Of a stretch of DNA of 5,884 bases, positions 1-5,884 are shown piece by piece. Below the pieces are notes generated by a model. That model was not told the origin of the DNA. It did no database searches and saw only the letters and a program-made list of their open reading frames with translations. The translations under genes and the position numbers were made by a program. The stretch comes from an uncultured Bacteroidales bacterium (GTDB lineage Bacteria > Bacteroidota > Bacteroidia > Bacteroidales > Muribaculaceae), in assembly GCA_947176515.1 (NCBI GenBank), contig CAMWQZ010000097.1, positions 1 to 5,884 on the forward strand, written 5' to 3'. Positions within the stretch are counted from its first letter, which is position 1. Each line of letters starts with the position of its first letter.

Positions 1-3
1 CCT

Positions 4-1206
4 ATGAAGCATATTCTTATGATAGCTCCTCGCTCTATCCCTGTTTATGGGGCCGAGGAGATCGTAAATCTGAAATTGCTAAAGGCATTGTCTAACAGCG
101 GTCAGTTTAAAATTGACCTCATCTCACGCCAAAATAAAACGATTGATTACCCATACGATGCCCACGATGCAGAAAGCGTTAGGCTTAATGCAAATTACAT
201 TGTCGAAGTTGATAATCGGGTGACTCCCCAAGTTGCATTTCAGCATTTTAAGGCTTTGGTTAAATTCGGCTGTGTATTTCGTGGGGCACATTGGGCGGCT
301 CAGTGTGTGCCAGTAGCTGAAAATCTTGTCAAGGATAATAATTATGATTATATCATAACTAAAAGTGAATCAAGTTTTCTATTGGGATATTATCTCAAAA
401 AGAAATTTGGGGTAAAATGGGTTGCAACCTGGAATGATCCATACCCTTTCTATAAATGTCCCCCTCCTTACGGTGATGGACCTAAAGGAAGCTCGCTTTT
501 CGATGGCAGAATAATGTCAATGTTGCGCACTGCCGACATACATGTATTCCCAAACAATAGGATTAGAGATTACGTAAGGTCATATATTGACATCGATGAA
601 TCTAAGACCCGTATAGTCCCACATGTAGTGATTCGTGATGAGGTCGTTTGTCCTGATGCTCATAAATCAGCCGATACATTGCGTCTGATTTCGTCAGGCA
701 ATATTCGCGCGCCGCGTGAGCCTAAACCTTTTTTACGAGCCCTGAAGCGTGTGGTTTCCGATATCCCAAACATAAAAATTAGCCTTTCATTGCTGGGATT
801 GACTGATGATACTTTGCAGGAATATATCTCATATCTCAGACTTGATAGCTATGTTAAGCTTTTAAAGCCAGTTGCTTATGGTGATAGCATTAAAGTGCTC
901 TCTGACCATGATGTAGCTGTGATTTTTGAAGCGCCATGCGAAGAAGGCATATTTTTGCCCACTAAAGTGAGCGATTATATGCAGTCAGGTGTTAATATAT
1001 TTGCGGTTAGTCCGTGTGTAGGCGTTCTTAACGATTTGTTTCGCAATTCAAAAATAGGATATTTTGCAGATATCACAGACGAAAACGCGATTTATAGTGA
1101 GTTGAAAAGACTTTATGATGACTTTGTCGCTAATAGCCTTTTTGTTCCGACAATAGCAGAGGATTATTTAGATAATAATGTAATAGATAAATATTTAAAA
1201 TTTTGA
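4..1206 (+). CDS. GT-B fold glycosyltransferase (group 1/GT4-like)
   Basis: The product is 400 aa and probably a cytoplasmic or membrane-associated enzyme that moves a sugar from a nucleotide-sugar to a surface polysaccharide or other glycan; acceptor and donor cannot be read from sequence. Seen: an N-terminal Rossmann-like start (MKHILMIAPRSIPVYGAEE) of the kind found in GT-B enzymes, a linker strand RIVPHVV at 203-209, a C-terminal domain opening with LISSGNI (228-234), and a donor-site-like stretch at about 309-337 (E309, E313/E314, LPTKVSDYM, then NIFAVSP). The usual second Glu of the E-x7-E motif seems to be Asp324. There is no signal peptide or membrane helix. The start at 4 fits the family, but only three bases precede it, so an upstream start cannot be excluded. 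The S41 protease gene follows 7 nt later, suggesting one operon. The gene is visibly richer in A/T and rarer codons than the transporter downstream. The family call is fairly secure; the specificity is unknown. Confidence 0.8.
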   Translation: MKHILMIAPRSIPVYGAEEIVNLKLLKALSNSGQFKIDLISRQNKTIDYPYDAHDAESVRLNANYIVEVDNRVTPQVAFQHFKALVKFGCVFRGAHWAAQCVPVAENLVKDNNYDYIITKSESSFLLGYYLKKKFGVKWVATWNDPYPFYKCPPPYGDGPKGSSLFDGRIMSMLRTADIHVFPNNRIRDYVRSYIDIDESKTRIVPHVVIRDEVVCPDAHKSADTLRLISSGNIRAPREPKPFLRALKRVVSDIPNIKISLSLLGLTDDTLQEYISYLRLDSYVKLLKPVAYGDSIKVLSDHDVAVIFEAPCEEGIFLPTKVSDYMQSGVNIFAVSPCVGVLNDLFRNSKIGYFADITDENAIYSELKRLYDDFVANSLFVPTIAEDYLDNNVIDKYLKF

Positions 1207-1213
1207 CAACTAT

Positions 1214-2827
1214 ATGATAAAGAAACTAATATGCGCTTTTGCGCTTTGCGCGACATTTGCCGCCCCTATTATCATGGCAGATCAATCGAATATGCCCGAA
1301 TTGACGCCCGATCAGAAGCTGCGAATGGCCGCGGCCCTAATACAGGGCTATTATGTGGAGGATGTCGATGGTAAGAAATTGGCAGATGAAGCGATTACGG
1401 CAATGCTTAAGACTCTCGACCCTCACTCTTCGTATTCTGATCCCGAAGAAACCAAGGAGCTAACGCAGCCTCTTGAGGGCAAATTTAGCGGCATTGGCAT
1501 CCAATTTAATGCTGCTACAGATACGGTGTATGTAATACAGACTGTGTCTGGCGGTCCTTCGGAAAAGGTGGGCATTCGCCCTGGTGACCGTATCGTGCAA
1601 GCTGACGATAGCATAATAGCAGGCCGCAAACTTCCCAATTCTGCTATACTTAAGATTTTGAGAGGCGAAAAAGGTTCTAAAGTGAATCTTAAGGTGAAGC
1701 GAGGCGGAGAGCCTGAATTGCTTGACTTCGTAGTTGTACGCGACGATATACCTATCTATAGTGTCGATGCGTCATATATGGCTAACGACTCAACTGGCTA
1801 TATACGAGTTAGCCGCTTCGCCGAGGACACATCAGATGAAGTGGCTCGCGCGGTGGCAAAACTTCAGGCTAAAGGCATGAAAAATCTTATCCTCGACTTG
1901 CAAGACAACGGCGGTGGTTACTTAGGTGCAGCCGTGGGGCTTGCTTCGCAATTCCTGTCAAAAGGAGACCCCGTAGTCTTTACTAAAGGCCTACACTCTC
2001 AGCCCGCATATTTCAATGTTGATCAAGATGGTAATCTTAAAGACATGAAAGTCGTTGTCCTTGTAAATCAATACTCAGCTTCCGCTTCCGAAATCTTGTC
2101 GGGTGCTATTCAAGATAATGACCGAGGACTGATTGTCGGTCGACGCACATTCGGAAAGGGCCTTGTTCAACGACCGTTCCCATTCCCTGATGGCTCGATG
2201 ATTCGATTGACGACCTCGCGCTATTACACTCCCTCGGGCCGGTCAATTCAGAAACATTATGAGAAAGGGCAGGGCGAGGAATATATGCTCGACCTTCTCA
2301 ACCGATATAAGAGTGGCGAGCTTTGGAGTGCTGATAGTATTAAGCTTGATGAATCATTGCGCTATGAGACCCTTAATAATCACCGTCCCGTGTACGGTGG
2401 AGGCGGCGTAATGCCAGATGTGTTTGTCCCTGTTGACACTACATACTTCAGTCCATATTATCGAGATTTGATGGCTAAGGGCGTGTTGAATCAATTCTGT
2501 CTTAACTATGTTGACGGTCACCGGGCATCAATGCTTAAAACTTACCCCGACGAAGATTCTTTCAGTGCGCGGTTTGAAGTTTCACCGGAACTTGAACAAC
2601 AGCTTATAGCCGCCGGTGAAAAAGATGGCGTGATATATAACGAAGAGCAATGGCAGCGTAGCCGTCCCTATATTGTAGCTCTTATTAAAGGGTTATTAGC
2701 GCGAGATTTATACGAGGATAGCTCTGTTTTCCGCTTCCTTAATCCGTTGATGCCAGAGTATCGTGAGGCCTTGCTGCTTATTAACGATTCGTCTCGCTAC
2801 AATTCGCTTCTGAAAGGAGACAAATAG
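1214..2827 (+). CDS. Exported S41 family (C-terminal processing) peptidase with PDZ domain
   Basis: The product is 537 aa, a serine protease of the CtpA/Prc/tail-specific protease family that cleaves envelope proteins near their C-termini. Residues 1-22 form a Sec-type signal peptide (basic MIKK, hydrophobic core, likely cleavage after IIMA); no convincing lipobox is present, so a soluble periplasmic protein is expected. A short helical region (about 30-85, with the family's TLDPHSSY) precedes a PDZ domain at about 86-165 (carboxylate-binding FSGIGIQF, then GIRPGDRI). The catalytic core follows: LDLQDNGGGYL at 227-237, YSASASE with nucleophile Ser290, and FGKGLVQ with general base Lys315. The 25-residue Ser-Lys spacing equals that of E. 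coli Prc (Ser452/Lys477), and Gln319 follows. A tail of about 120 residues (416-537), mostly helical, is usual in Bacteroidota homologues. It lies 7 nt after the glycosyltransferase, with no promoter visible in the gap. The family and dyad are clear; substrates are unknown. Confidence 0.93.
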   Translation: MIKKLICAFALCATFAAPIIMADQSNMPELTPDQKLRMAAALIQGYYVEDVDGKKLADEAITAMLKTLDPHSSYSDPEETKELTQPLEGKFSGIGIQFNAATDTVYVIQTVSGGPSEKVGIRPGDRIVQADDSIIAGRKLPNSAILKILRGEKGSKVNLKVKRGGEPELLDFVVVRDDIPIYSVDASYMANDSTGYIRVSRFAEDTSDEVARAVAKLQAKGMKNLILDLQDNGGGYLGAAVGLASQFLSKGDPVVFTKGLHSQPAYFNVDQDGNLKDMKVVVLVNQYSASASEILSGAIQDNDRGLIVGRRTFGKGLVQRPFPFPDGSMIRLTTSRYYTPSGRSIQKHYEKGQGEEYMLDLLNRYKSGELWSADSIKLDESLRYETLNNHRPVYGGGGVMPDVFVPVDTTYFSPYYRDLMAKGVLNQFCLNYVDGHRASMLKTYPDEDSFSARFEVSPELEQQLIAAGEKDGVIYNEEQWQRSRPYIVALIKGLLARDLYEDSSVFRFLNPLMPEYREALLLINDSSRYNSLLKGDK

Positions 2828-2860
2828 CTTTAGCGGCGTCTAACATTCAAAATTAATTCG

Positions 2861-2868
2861 TACTTTTG
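2861..2868 (+). promoter_or_regulatory. Bacteroidota -7 promoter element for DUF4494-yggS
   Basis: TACTTTTG matches the Bacteroidota -7 consensus TAnnTTTG exactly and sits in the 79-nt gap after the protease gene, preceded by an AT-rich stretch (AATTAATTCG). No TTTG is found at the expected -33 position (about 2837-2841), so the upstream half is weak, which is common in this phylum. Transcription would begin near 2875, giving a leader of about 30 nt before the ATG at 2907. This separates the DUF4494-yggS unit from the operon upstream. No intrinsic terminator is visible in the same gap, so read-through from upstream is also possible. Confidence 0.6.
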
Positions 2869-2906
2869 TGTGATATTTTTAGCTTAAACATATTTTCAAA
2901 AGACAT

Positions 2907-3362
2907 ATGGCAAATTGGTTTGAATGTAAAGTGCGCTATGATAAGCTTCAAGAGAATGGCGCAGTAAAGAAAGTTAACGAACCCTATTTGGTCGATGCCC
3001 TCTCTTTCACTGAGGCCGAGGCGCGAATTATAGAGGAGCAGACCCCGTTTATATCTGGTGATTTTTCAGTATCAGCGGTAAAACGCACCAAGATTTCAGA
3101 AATTTTCTGGAATGAAGGCGGAGACCGCTGGTATCTTGTGAAAGTTGCCTTCATTACGATTGACGAACGAAGTGGCGTAGAAAAACGCACTTCTACCCTT
3201 ATACTTGTTCAGGCTTCAGACTTCAAAGAGGCTCTCGATAATTTCATAGAAGGTATGAAAGGCACTATGGCTGATTATGAAGTTGTTTCGATTGCTGAAA
3301 CACCTTTGATGGATGTTTATAAGGTAAAAGTGCCAGGCGAGGCCACCGCATCAGCGCAATAA
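2907..3362 (+). CDS. DUF4494 family protein
   Basis: The product is 151 aa and matches, by recall, the Bacteroidota-restricted DUF4494 family, whose function I do not know. Recognisable features are the start MANWFECKVRYDKL, the segment YLVDALSFTEAEARI at 27-41, the middle stretch KISEIFWNEGGDRWYLVKV at 62-80, and FKEALDNFIEGMKGTM at 106-121. There is no signal peptide or membrane segment, so it should be cytoplasmic. The alternating beta-strand and helix pattern suggests a small two-part alpha/beta fold. The last about 10 residues (GEATASAQ) look disordered. Its stop codon overlaps the yggS start by one base (TAATG), pointing to translational coupling and perhaps a shared role with the PLP-binding protein. 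A perfect -7 box lies upstream. The family assignment is fairly secure; any biochemical role would be a guess. Confidence 0.85.
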   Translation: MANWFECKVRYDKLQENGAVKKVNEPYLVDALSFTEAEARIIEEQTPFISGDFSVSAVKRTKISEIFWNEGGDRWYLVKVAFITIDERSGVEKRTSTLILVQASDFKEALDNFIEGMKGTMADYEVVSIAETPLMDVYKVKVPGEATASAQ

Positions 3363-4030
3363 TGTCAACAATTGCACAAAGACTCAACAGCATCAAGTCT
3401 ACGCTCCCTAAGGGCGTAGAACTTGTTGCTGTCTCTAAATTTCATCCTGTCGAAGCGCTCCAGGAGGCCTACGATGCCGGACAACGAATTTTTGGCGAAA
3501 GCCGTGTGCAAGAACTTGTTGAAAAAATACCAGCATTGCCGGCAGACATCTGCTGGCATTTTATAGGTCATTTGCAGACAAATAAGTTAAAGTATCTAAT
3601 AGGTAAGGTCGCTTTGATTGAGAGTGTTGACTCTATTCGTCTGCTTGAAATGATTGATGAACTGTCGGCTCGTCAGGGTGTGATCACCCGGGTATTGATG
3701 CAATTGCACGTAGCTGCTGAGGAAACGAAATTTGGTTTCACGCCCTACGAGCTCATTGCTTGGTTTGCCGCGCGTAAATTTGAATCCTTGAAAGCGACTC
3801 ATATTTGTGGGTTGATGGGTATGGCTACCAATACAGATGACATCGAGCGAATATCGGCAGATTTTAAGACTATTGCTGATACACGACGTAAAATTCTTGA
3901 GGTAGCTCCAGATTTAAGAGGATTTGATGTCTTGTCGATGGGAATGAGCGATGACTATCGTCTTGCAATATCTGAAGGCTCGACCCATGTGCGCATCGGA
4001 TCGGCAATTTTTGGACAAAGGGTCTACTGA
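3362..4030 (+). CDS. yggS: YggS/PLPBP family pyridoxal 5'-phosphate homeostasis protein
   Basis: The product is 222 aa, a normal length for the family (E. coli YggS, human PLPBP/PROSC). These cytoplasmic proteins bind PLP on a fold-type III TIM barrel, have no known catalytic activity, and buffer vitamin B6 and amino-acid pools. Seen in order: the PLP-lysine motif LVAVSKFHP with Lys26, FGESRVQE (44-51), WHFIGHLQTNK (65-75), the KFGF motif at 123-126, GLMGMA (150-155), and the C-terminal phosphate-binding segment LSMGMSDDY at 191-199 followed by HVRIGSAIFG (209-218). All the hallmark residues are present, so the protein should be intact. The start is fixed by the TAATG overlap with DUF4494 and by the family N-terminus; translation probably depends on re-initiation after the upstream gene, as no Shine-Dalgarno sequence is evident. 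Confidence 0.95.
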   Translation: MSTIAQRLNSIKSTLPKGVELVAVSKFHPVEALQEAYDAGQRIFGESRVQELVEKIPALPADICWHFIGHLQTNKLKYLIGKVALIESVDSIRLLEMIDELSARQGVITRVLMQLHVAAEETKFGFTPYELIAWFAARKFESLKATHICGLMGMATNTDDIERISADFKTIADTRRKILEVAPDLRGFDVLSMGMSDDYRLAISEGSTHVRIGSAIFGQRVY

Positions 4031-4104
4031 AATCACTGCCAAATGGTATATTGTTGCAAAAAAACGACAAAATTCTCTTAAAATTTACGTCATTACACAA
4101 AAAA

Positions 4105-4120
4105 GTCCTAACTTTAGGGC
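4105..4120. repeat. Small inverted repeat (hairpin) in the yggS-transporter gap
   Basis: GTCCTAA (4105-4111) pairs with TTAGGGC (4114-4120), seven base pairs including one G:U; the 2-nt gap in practice means a 4-nt loop. Read on the + strand it is preceded by an A-run (about 4098-4104) and has no T-run after it, so it is a poor terminator for yggS. Read on the - strand the same A-run becomes a T-run just after the hairpin, the layout of an intrinsic terminator, yet no - strand gene is seen. It may be a weak terminator, an operator-like palindrome, or chance. Confidence 0.35.
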
Positions 4121-4151
4121 GATAAAACCATTGTCGACTACTTTATGGTGT

Positions 4152-4184
4152 TTTGACTTGACTTGAACAATTAAACTAATATTA
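4152..4184 (+). promoter_or_regulatory. Possible promoter for the sugar transporter
   Basis: TTTG at 4152-4155 is followed after 21 nt by TAATATTA at 4177-4184, which keeps TA and the central TT of the -7 consensus TAnnTTTG but lacks its first T and final G. The spacing is right for a Bacteroidota promoter and would put the start near 4191, leaving a short leader before the ATG at 4206. A competing -7-like site, TAACTTTA at 4109-4116, lies inside the small hairpin with TTTA 21 nt upstream. I cannot choose between them with confidence. Confidence 0.35.
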
Positions 4185-4205
4185 AAAATAAACCAAATTA
4201 TTATC

Positions 4206-5543
4206 ATGAGCAACAACTCAAAACATTGGGGCGCTATCATAGTTATGATTGCCCTCTTCGCAATGATTGCCTTCGTGACCAACCTGTGTTCACCCATGGC
4301 TGTCATAGTTAAGAATCAGTTCGGAGCTTCTAACCTTGAAGCGCAAATCGGTAACTACGGTAACTTTATCGCTTATCTGGTTATGGGTATCCCTTCTGGT
4401 ATGTTAATTAAAAAGTATGGCTACAAGTCTACAGCGCTTCTCGCCCTCGTAGTCGGCATCGTCGGCATCTTCATTCAGTGGATGAGTGGATGGGAAAGCA
4501 TGCAAGGTTGTGCATTCGCAGTTTATCTCGTAGGTGCATTTGTTGCAGGTTTCTGTATGTGTATGCTTAACACAGTTGTTAACCCCATGCTTAACATCCT
4601 TGGTGGTGGCGGTAACAAGGGCAACCAGCTTATCCAGCTCGGTGGTGTGTTCAACTCAGCTGCAGCAGTAGCAGTCTACATCCTCATGGGCGCTCTTATT
4701 GGTGAAGCTGCTAAGGCACGTGTAACTGACGCTACGCCTGCCCTCTTCATTGCAGGCGGTATCTTCATCGTGGCATTCTTCGTAATTCTCTTCACTCACA
4801 TTGACGAACCTGCTCGTCCTAAGACTGAAAAGACTGAGAAAGGTCATGATCCCCACAGCGCGTTCTCATTCCGTCACTTCAATCTCGGTATCCTTGCCAT
4901 CTTCCTTTATATGGGTATCGAAGTAGGTACTCCGACTTACATCCTCCAGTATCTTACAAGTGCTCCCGACGCAGCAACTCCTGGCCTTAATATGGATGCT
5001 AACATCGTAGGTCAGATTGTTGCAGTTTATTGGTTGATGATGCTTATCGGCCGTTTTGTAGGCAGTAGTATCGCTGCAAAAGTTTCGTCTCGCGCGATGA
5101 TTACCTGTGTGGCTTCATTGGCGATTGCGCTGACCGCATTCGGTATGTTTGCTCCGACAACCTGGACTGTAAATATTCCTGGTATTGACTGGAGCAATGT
5201 ATCAATGATTTGGGCAGAGGTGCCTGTTGGTATCTTTGCATTTATCCTTATCGGTCTTTGCACATCAGTGATGTGGGGCGGTATCTTCAATATGGCTGTA
5301 GAAGGACTTGGCAAGTACACTGCTATCGCTTCAGGCGCATTCATGACTATGGTATTTGGTTGCGCAGTGATGGTTGCTCTTCAGGGCTGGGTTGCTGACC
5401 TCACAGGCAGCTACCTCGCAAGCTACTGGGTTGTGCTCGGCTGCGGTGCTTACATCCTCTTCTATGCTCTTATCGGTTCTAAGAATGTCAACACTGACAT
5501 CAAAGTTCACGAAGAGGCAGAGCAGATGCTTGACGCTATGTAA
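4206..5543 (+). CDS. FucP/GluP-type sugar transporter, major facilitator superfamily
   Basis: The product is 445 aa, an inner-membrane importer of the FucP (fucose/glucose/galactose:H+ symporter) branch of the MFS. About twelve hydrophobic helices are visible: 10-34, 48-69, 75-92, 102-125, 144-166, 178-197, 228-250, 266-288, 298-315, 335-357, 372-395 and 403-424, with a charged central loop (about 198-225). Family marks include GIPSGMLIKKYGYKS (61-75), LNTVVNPMLNILG (121-133, the site of FucP's LETAANP), GGVFNSAAA (146-154), IGRFVGS (281-287), and ALQGWVADLTGSY (391-403). By eye, the two acids needed for proton coupling in E. coli FucP (Asp46, Glu135) correspond to about Ser29 and Asn122, so substrate and coupling ion are uncertain. 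Codons are strongly biased (GGT, ATC, CTT), unlike the genes upstream, suggesting high expression. It has its own gap on each side and a terminator immediately downstream, so it is probably monocistronic. Confidence 0.87.
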   Translation: MSNNSKHWGAIIVMIALFAMIAFVTNLCSPMAVIVKNQFGASNLEAQIGNYGNFIAYLVMGIPSGMLIKKYGYKSTALLALVVGIVGIFIQWMSGWESMQGCAFAVYLVGAFVAGFCMCMLNTVVNPMLNILGGGGNKGNQLIQLGGVFNSAAAVAVYILMGALIGEAAKARVTDATPALFIAGGIFIVAFFVILFTHIDEPARPKTEKTEKGHDPHSAFSFRHFNLGILAIFLYMGIEVGTPTYILQYLTSAPDAATPGLNMDANIVGQIVAVYWLMMLIGRFVGSSIAAKVSSRAMITCVASLAIALTAFGMFAPTTWTVNIPGIDWSNVSMIWAEVPVGIFAFILIGLCTSVMWGGIFNMAVEGLGKYTAIASGAFMTMVFGCAVMVALQGWVADLTGSYLASYWVVLGCGAYILFYALIGSKNVNTDIKVHEEAEQMLDAM

Positions 5544-5565
5544 TTAGAAATATTCTAATAAATAT

Positions 5566-5598
5566 TTAGCGGAGCGACAAGTTTTGTTGCTCCGCTAA
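5566..5598 (+). terminator. Intrinsic terminator after the sugar transporter
   Basis: A 15-bp stem, 5566-5580 (TTAGCGGAGCGACAA) with 5584-5598 (TTGTTGCTCCGCTAA), has a single G:U pair and a 3-nt loop. It begins 22 nt after the transporter stop and is followed by TTTATTATATAT. The GC-rich core with AT flanks on both sides could stop transcription well on the + strand. It separates the transporter from transketolase. Confidence 0.88.
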
Positions 5599-5618
5599 TT
5601 TATTATATATGCGTCGGT

Positions 5619-5626
5619 TAGCTTTG
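5619..5626 (+). promoter_or_regulatory. Upstream -7-like element before transketolase
   Basis: TAGCTTTG is a perfect match to TAnnTTTG, 20 nt after the terminator stem. No TTTG lies 19-21 nt upstream; that position falls in the terminator's right arm. It may be a second, weaker start with a leader of about 120 nt, or a chance match. Confidence 0.3.
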
Positions 5627-5652
5627 TGTATGACAAATTGTCAGTAAATTAA

Positions 5653-5684
5653 TTTGCTATCCCCACAACTTTGTAGTAATTTCG
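5653..5684 (+). promoter_or_regulatory. Likely main promoter of transketolase
   Basis: TTTG at 5653-5656 and TAATTTCG at 5677-5684 are separated by 20 nt. This fits the Bacteroidota -33/-7 promoter with one mismatch (C for T in the -7 box). Transcription should begin around 5690, giving a leader of about 65 nt that carries two inverted repeats. Confidence 0.6.
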
Positions 5685-5689
5685 TGGTA

Positions 5690-5713
5690 TAATTACATGC
5701 AGTAGTGTAATTA
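5690..5713. repeat. Perfect 8-bp inverted repeat at the expected transketolase transcription start
   Basis: TAATTACA (5690-5697) and TGTAATTA (5706-5713) are exact reverse complements with an 8-nt spacer. The repeat begins 6 nt after the -7 box, so it would lie at the very 5' end of the transcript as a hairpin, or act at DNA level as an operator next to the start site. The arms are AT-rich, so chance is a real alternative. Confidence 0.45.
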
Positions 5714-5734
5714 AATTGATTAAGTGATTTAATT
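5709..5734. repeat. Second inverted repeat in the transketolase leader, overlapping the first
   Basis: AATTAAAT (5709-5716) pairs with ATTTAATT (5727-5734) around a 10-nt loop. Its left arm shares bases 5709-5713 with the right arm of the preceding repeat, so the two hairpins could not form together. The right arm ends 21 nt before the ATG. It is composed only of A and T and would be a weak stem. Confidence 0.35.
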
Positions 5735-5755
5735 TTACTAACATATAGATCAATT

Positions 5756-5884
5756 ATGAACTCAAAGGTTCTCAACCACGCTGCCGATAATATCCGCATA
5801 CTGGATGCGGCGATGCTACAAAAAGCAAATTCCGGCCACCCCGGAGGCGCTATGGGCGGCGCCGATTTTATCAACGTCCTGTAC
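5756..5884 (+). CDS. tkt: Transketolase, N-terminal 43 codons (cut by the window edge)
   Basis: The 43 residues present are the start of transketolase, the thiamine-diphosphate enzyme that moves two-carbon units between sugar phosphates in the non-oxidative pentose phosphate pathway, in the cytoplasm. The hallmark is NIRILDAAMLQKANSGHPGG (12-31) leading to the G-rich GAMGGADF (31-38); His28 in SGHPG is the conserved active-site histidine (His30 in the yeast enzyme). The full protein is normally about 670 aa, so over 90% lies outside the window. The ATG at 5756 matches the family N-terminus. No Shine-Dalgarno sequence is clear; the leader is very AT-rich. Expression is likely driven by its own promoter at 5653-5684, behind the transporter's terminator. 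A two-gene split transketolase (N-terminal subunit) cannot be excluded without the downstream sequence. Confidence 0.92.
   Translation, partial: MNSKVLNHAADNIRILDAAMLQKANSGHPGGAMGGADFINVLY

Noticed and set aside
4051..4070. Possible hairpin TTGTTG / CGACAA just after yggS, considered as a terminator
   Set aside because: Only six pairs with one G:U, an 8-nt A-rich loop and no T-run afterwards; too weak to call.
3951..4166. 71-codon + strand open frame overlapping the end of yggS and the gap after it
   Set aside because: It starts inside a conserved part of yggS in another frame, and its predicted protein is low in recognisable structure; no start signal supports it.
4085..4306. 73-codon - strand open frame over the gap and the transporter start
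   Set aside because: It overlaps the first transmembrane helix of the transporter antisense, and its hydrophobic stretch derives partly from AT-rich intergenic DNA; no promoter or start context supports it.
5027..5344. 105-codon open frame on the - strand inside the transporter gene
   Set aside because: It lies wholly within a well-supported membrane protein gene, resembles no family I recognise, and is explained by that gene's codon bias creating an open antisense frame.
1..5884. Search for CRISPR arrays, insertion sequences, tRNAs, rRNAs, toxin-antitoxin or defence genes
   Set aside because: No spaced direct repeats, transposase motifs, terminal inverted repeats, RNA gene signatures or defence domains were seen; gene content is ordinary chromosomal.

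Overview
The window looks like ordinary chromosomal sequence from a member of the Bacteroidota, most likely order Bacteroidales; a Muribaculaceae-type gut commensal is my best guess. The evidence is moderate-to-low GC, genes without clear Shine-Dalgarno sequences, promoter elements of the Bacteroidota type (-7 TAnnTTTG with a weaker -33 TTTG), a DUF4494 protein (a family I know only from this phylum), and S41 peptidase and FucP-like transporter variants typical of the group. All complete genes and the partial one lie on the + strand.

Layout: (1) 4-2827 holds a GT-B glycosyltransferase followed 7 nt later by an exported S41 (carboxyl-terminal processing) protease, probably one transcription unit that starts before the window. 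(2) After a 79-nt gap with a perfect -7 box, 2907-4030 holds a DUF4494 gene overlapping by one base (TAATG) with a YggS/PLPBP pyridoxal-phosphate homeostasis gene. (3) After a 175-nt AT-rich gap with a small hairpin and a possible promoter, 4206-5543 encodes a 12-helix FucP/GluP-type sugar MFS transporter, closed by a strong intrinsic terminator. (4) A 212-nt gap carries a good -33/-7 promoter and two overlapping inverted repeats, and leads into the first 43 codons of transketolase, which runs off the right edge.

Functionally these are mostly housekeeping genes: envelope polysaccharide and protein maintenance, vitamin B6 homeostasis, sugar uptake, and the non-oxidative pentose phosphate pathway. 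The transporter and transketolase are neighbours with related metabolic roles, but the terminator and second promoter indicate separate transcription. I see no mobile element, CRISPR array, tRNA, rRNA, defence locus or unknown multi-gene system. The points most worth a second look are the mutually exclusive hairpins in the transketolase leader, the apparent lack of the two FucP proton-coupling acids in the transporter, and the tight coupling of DUF4494 to yggS.
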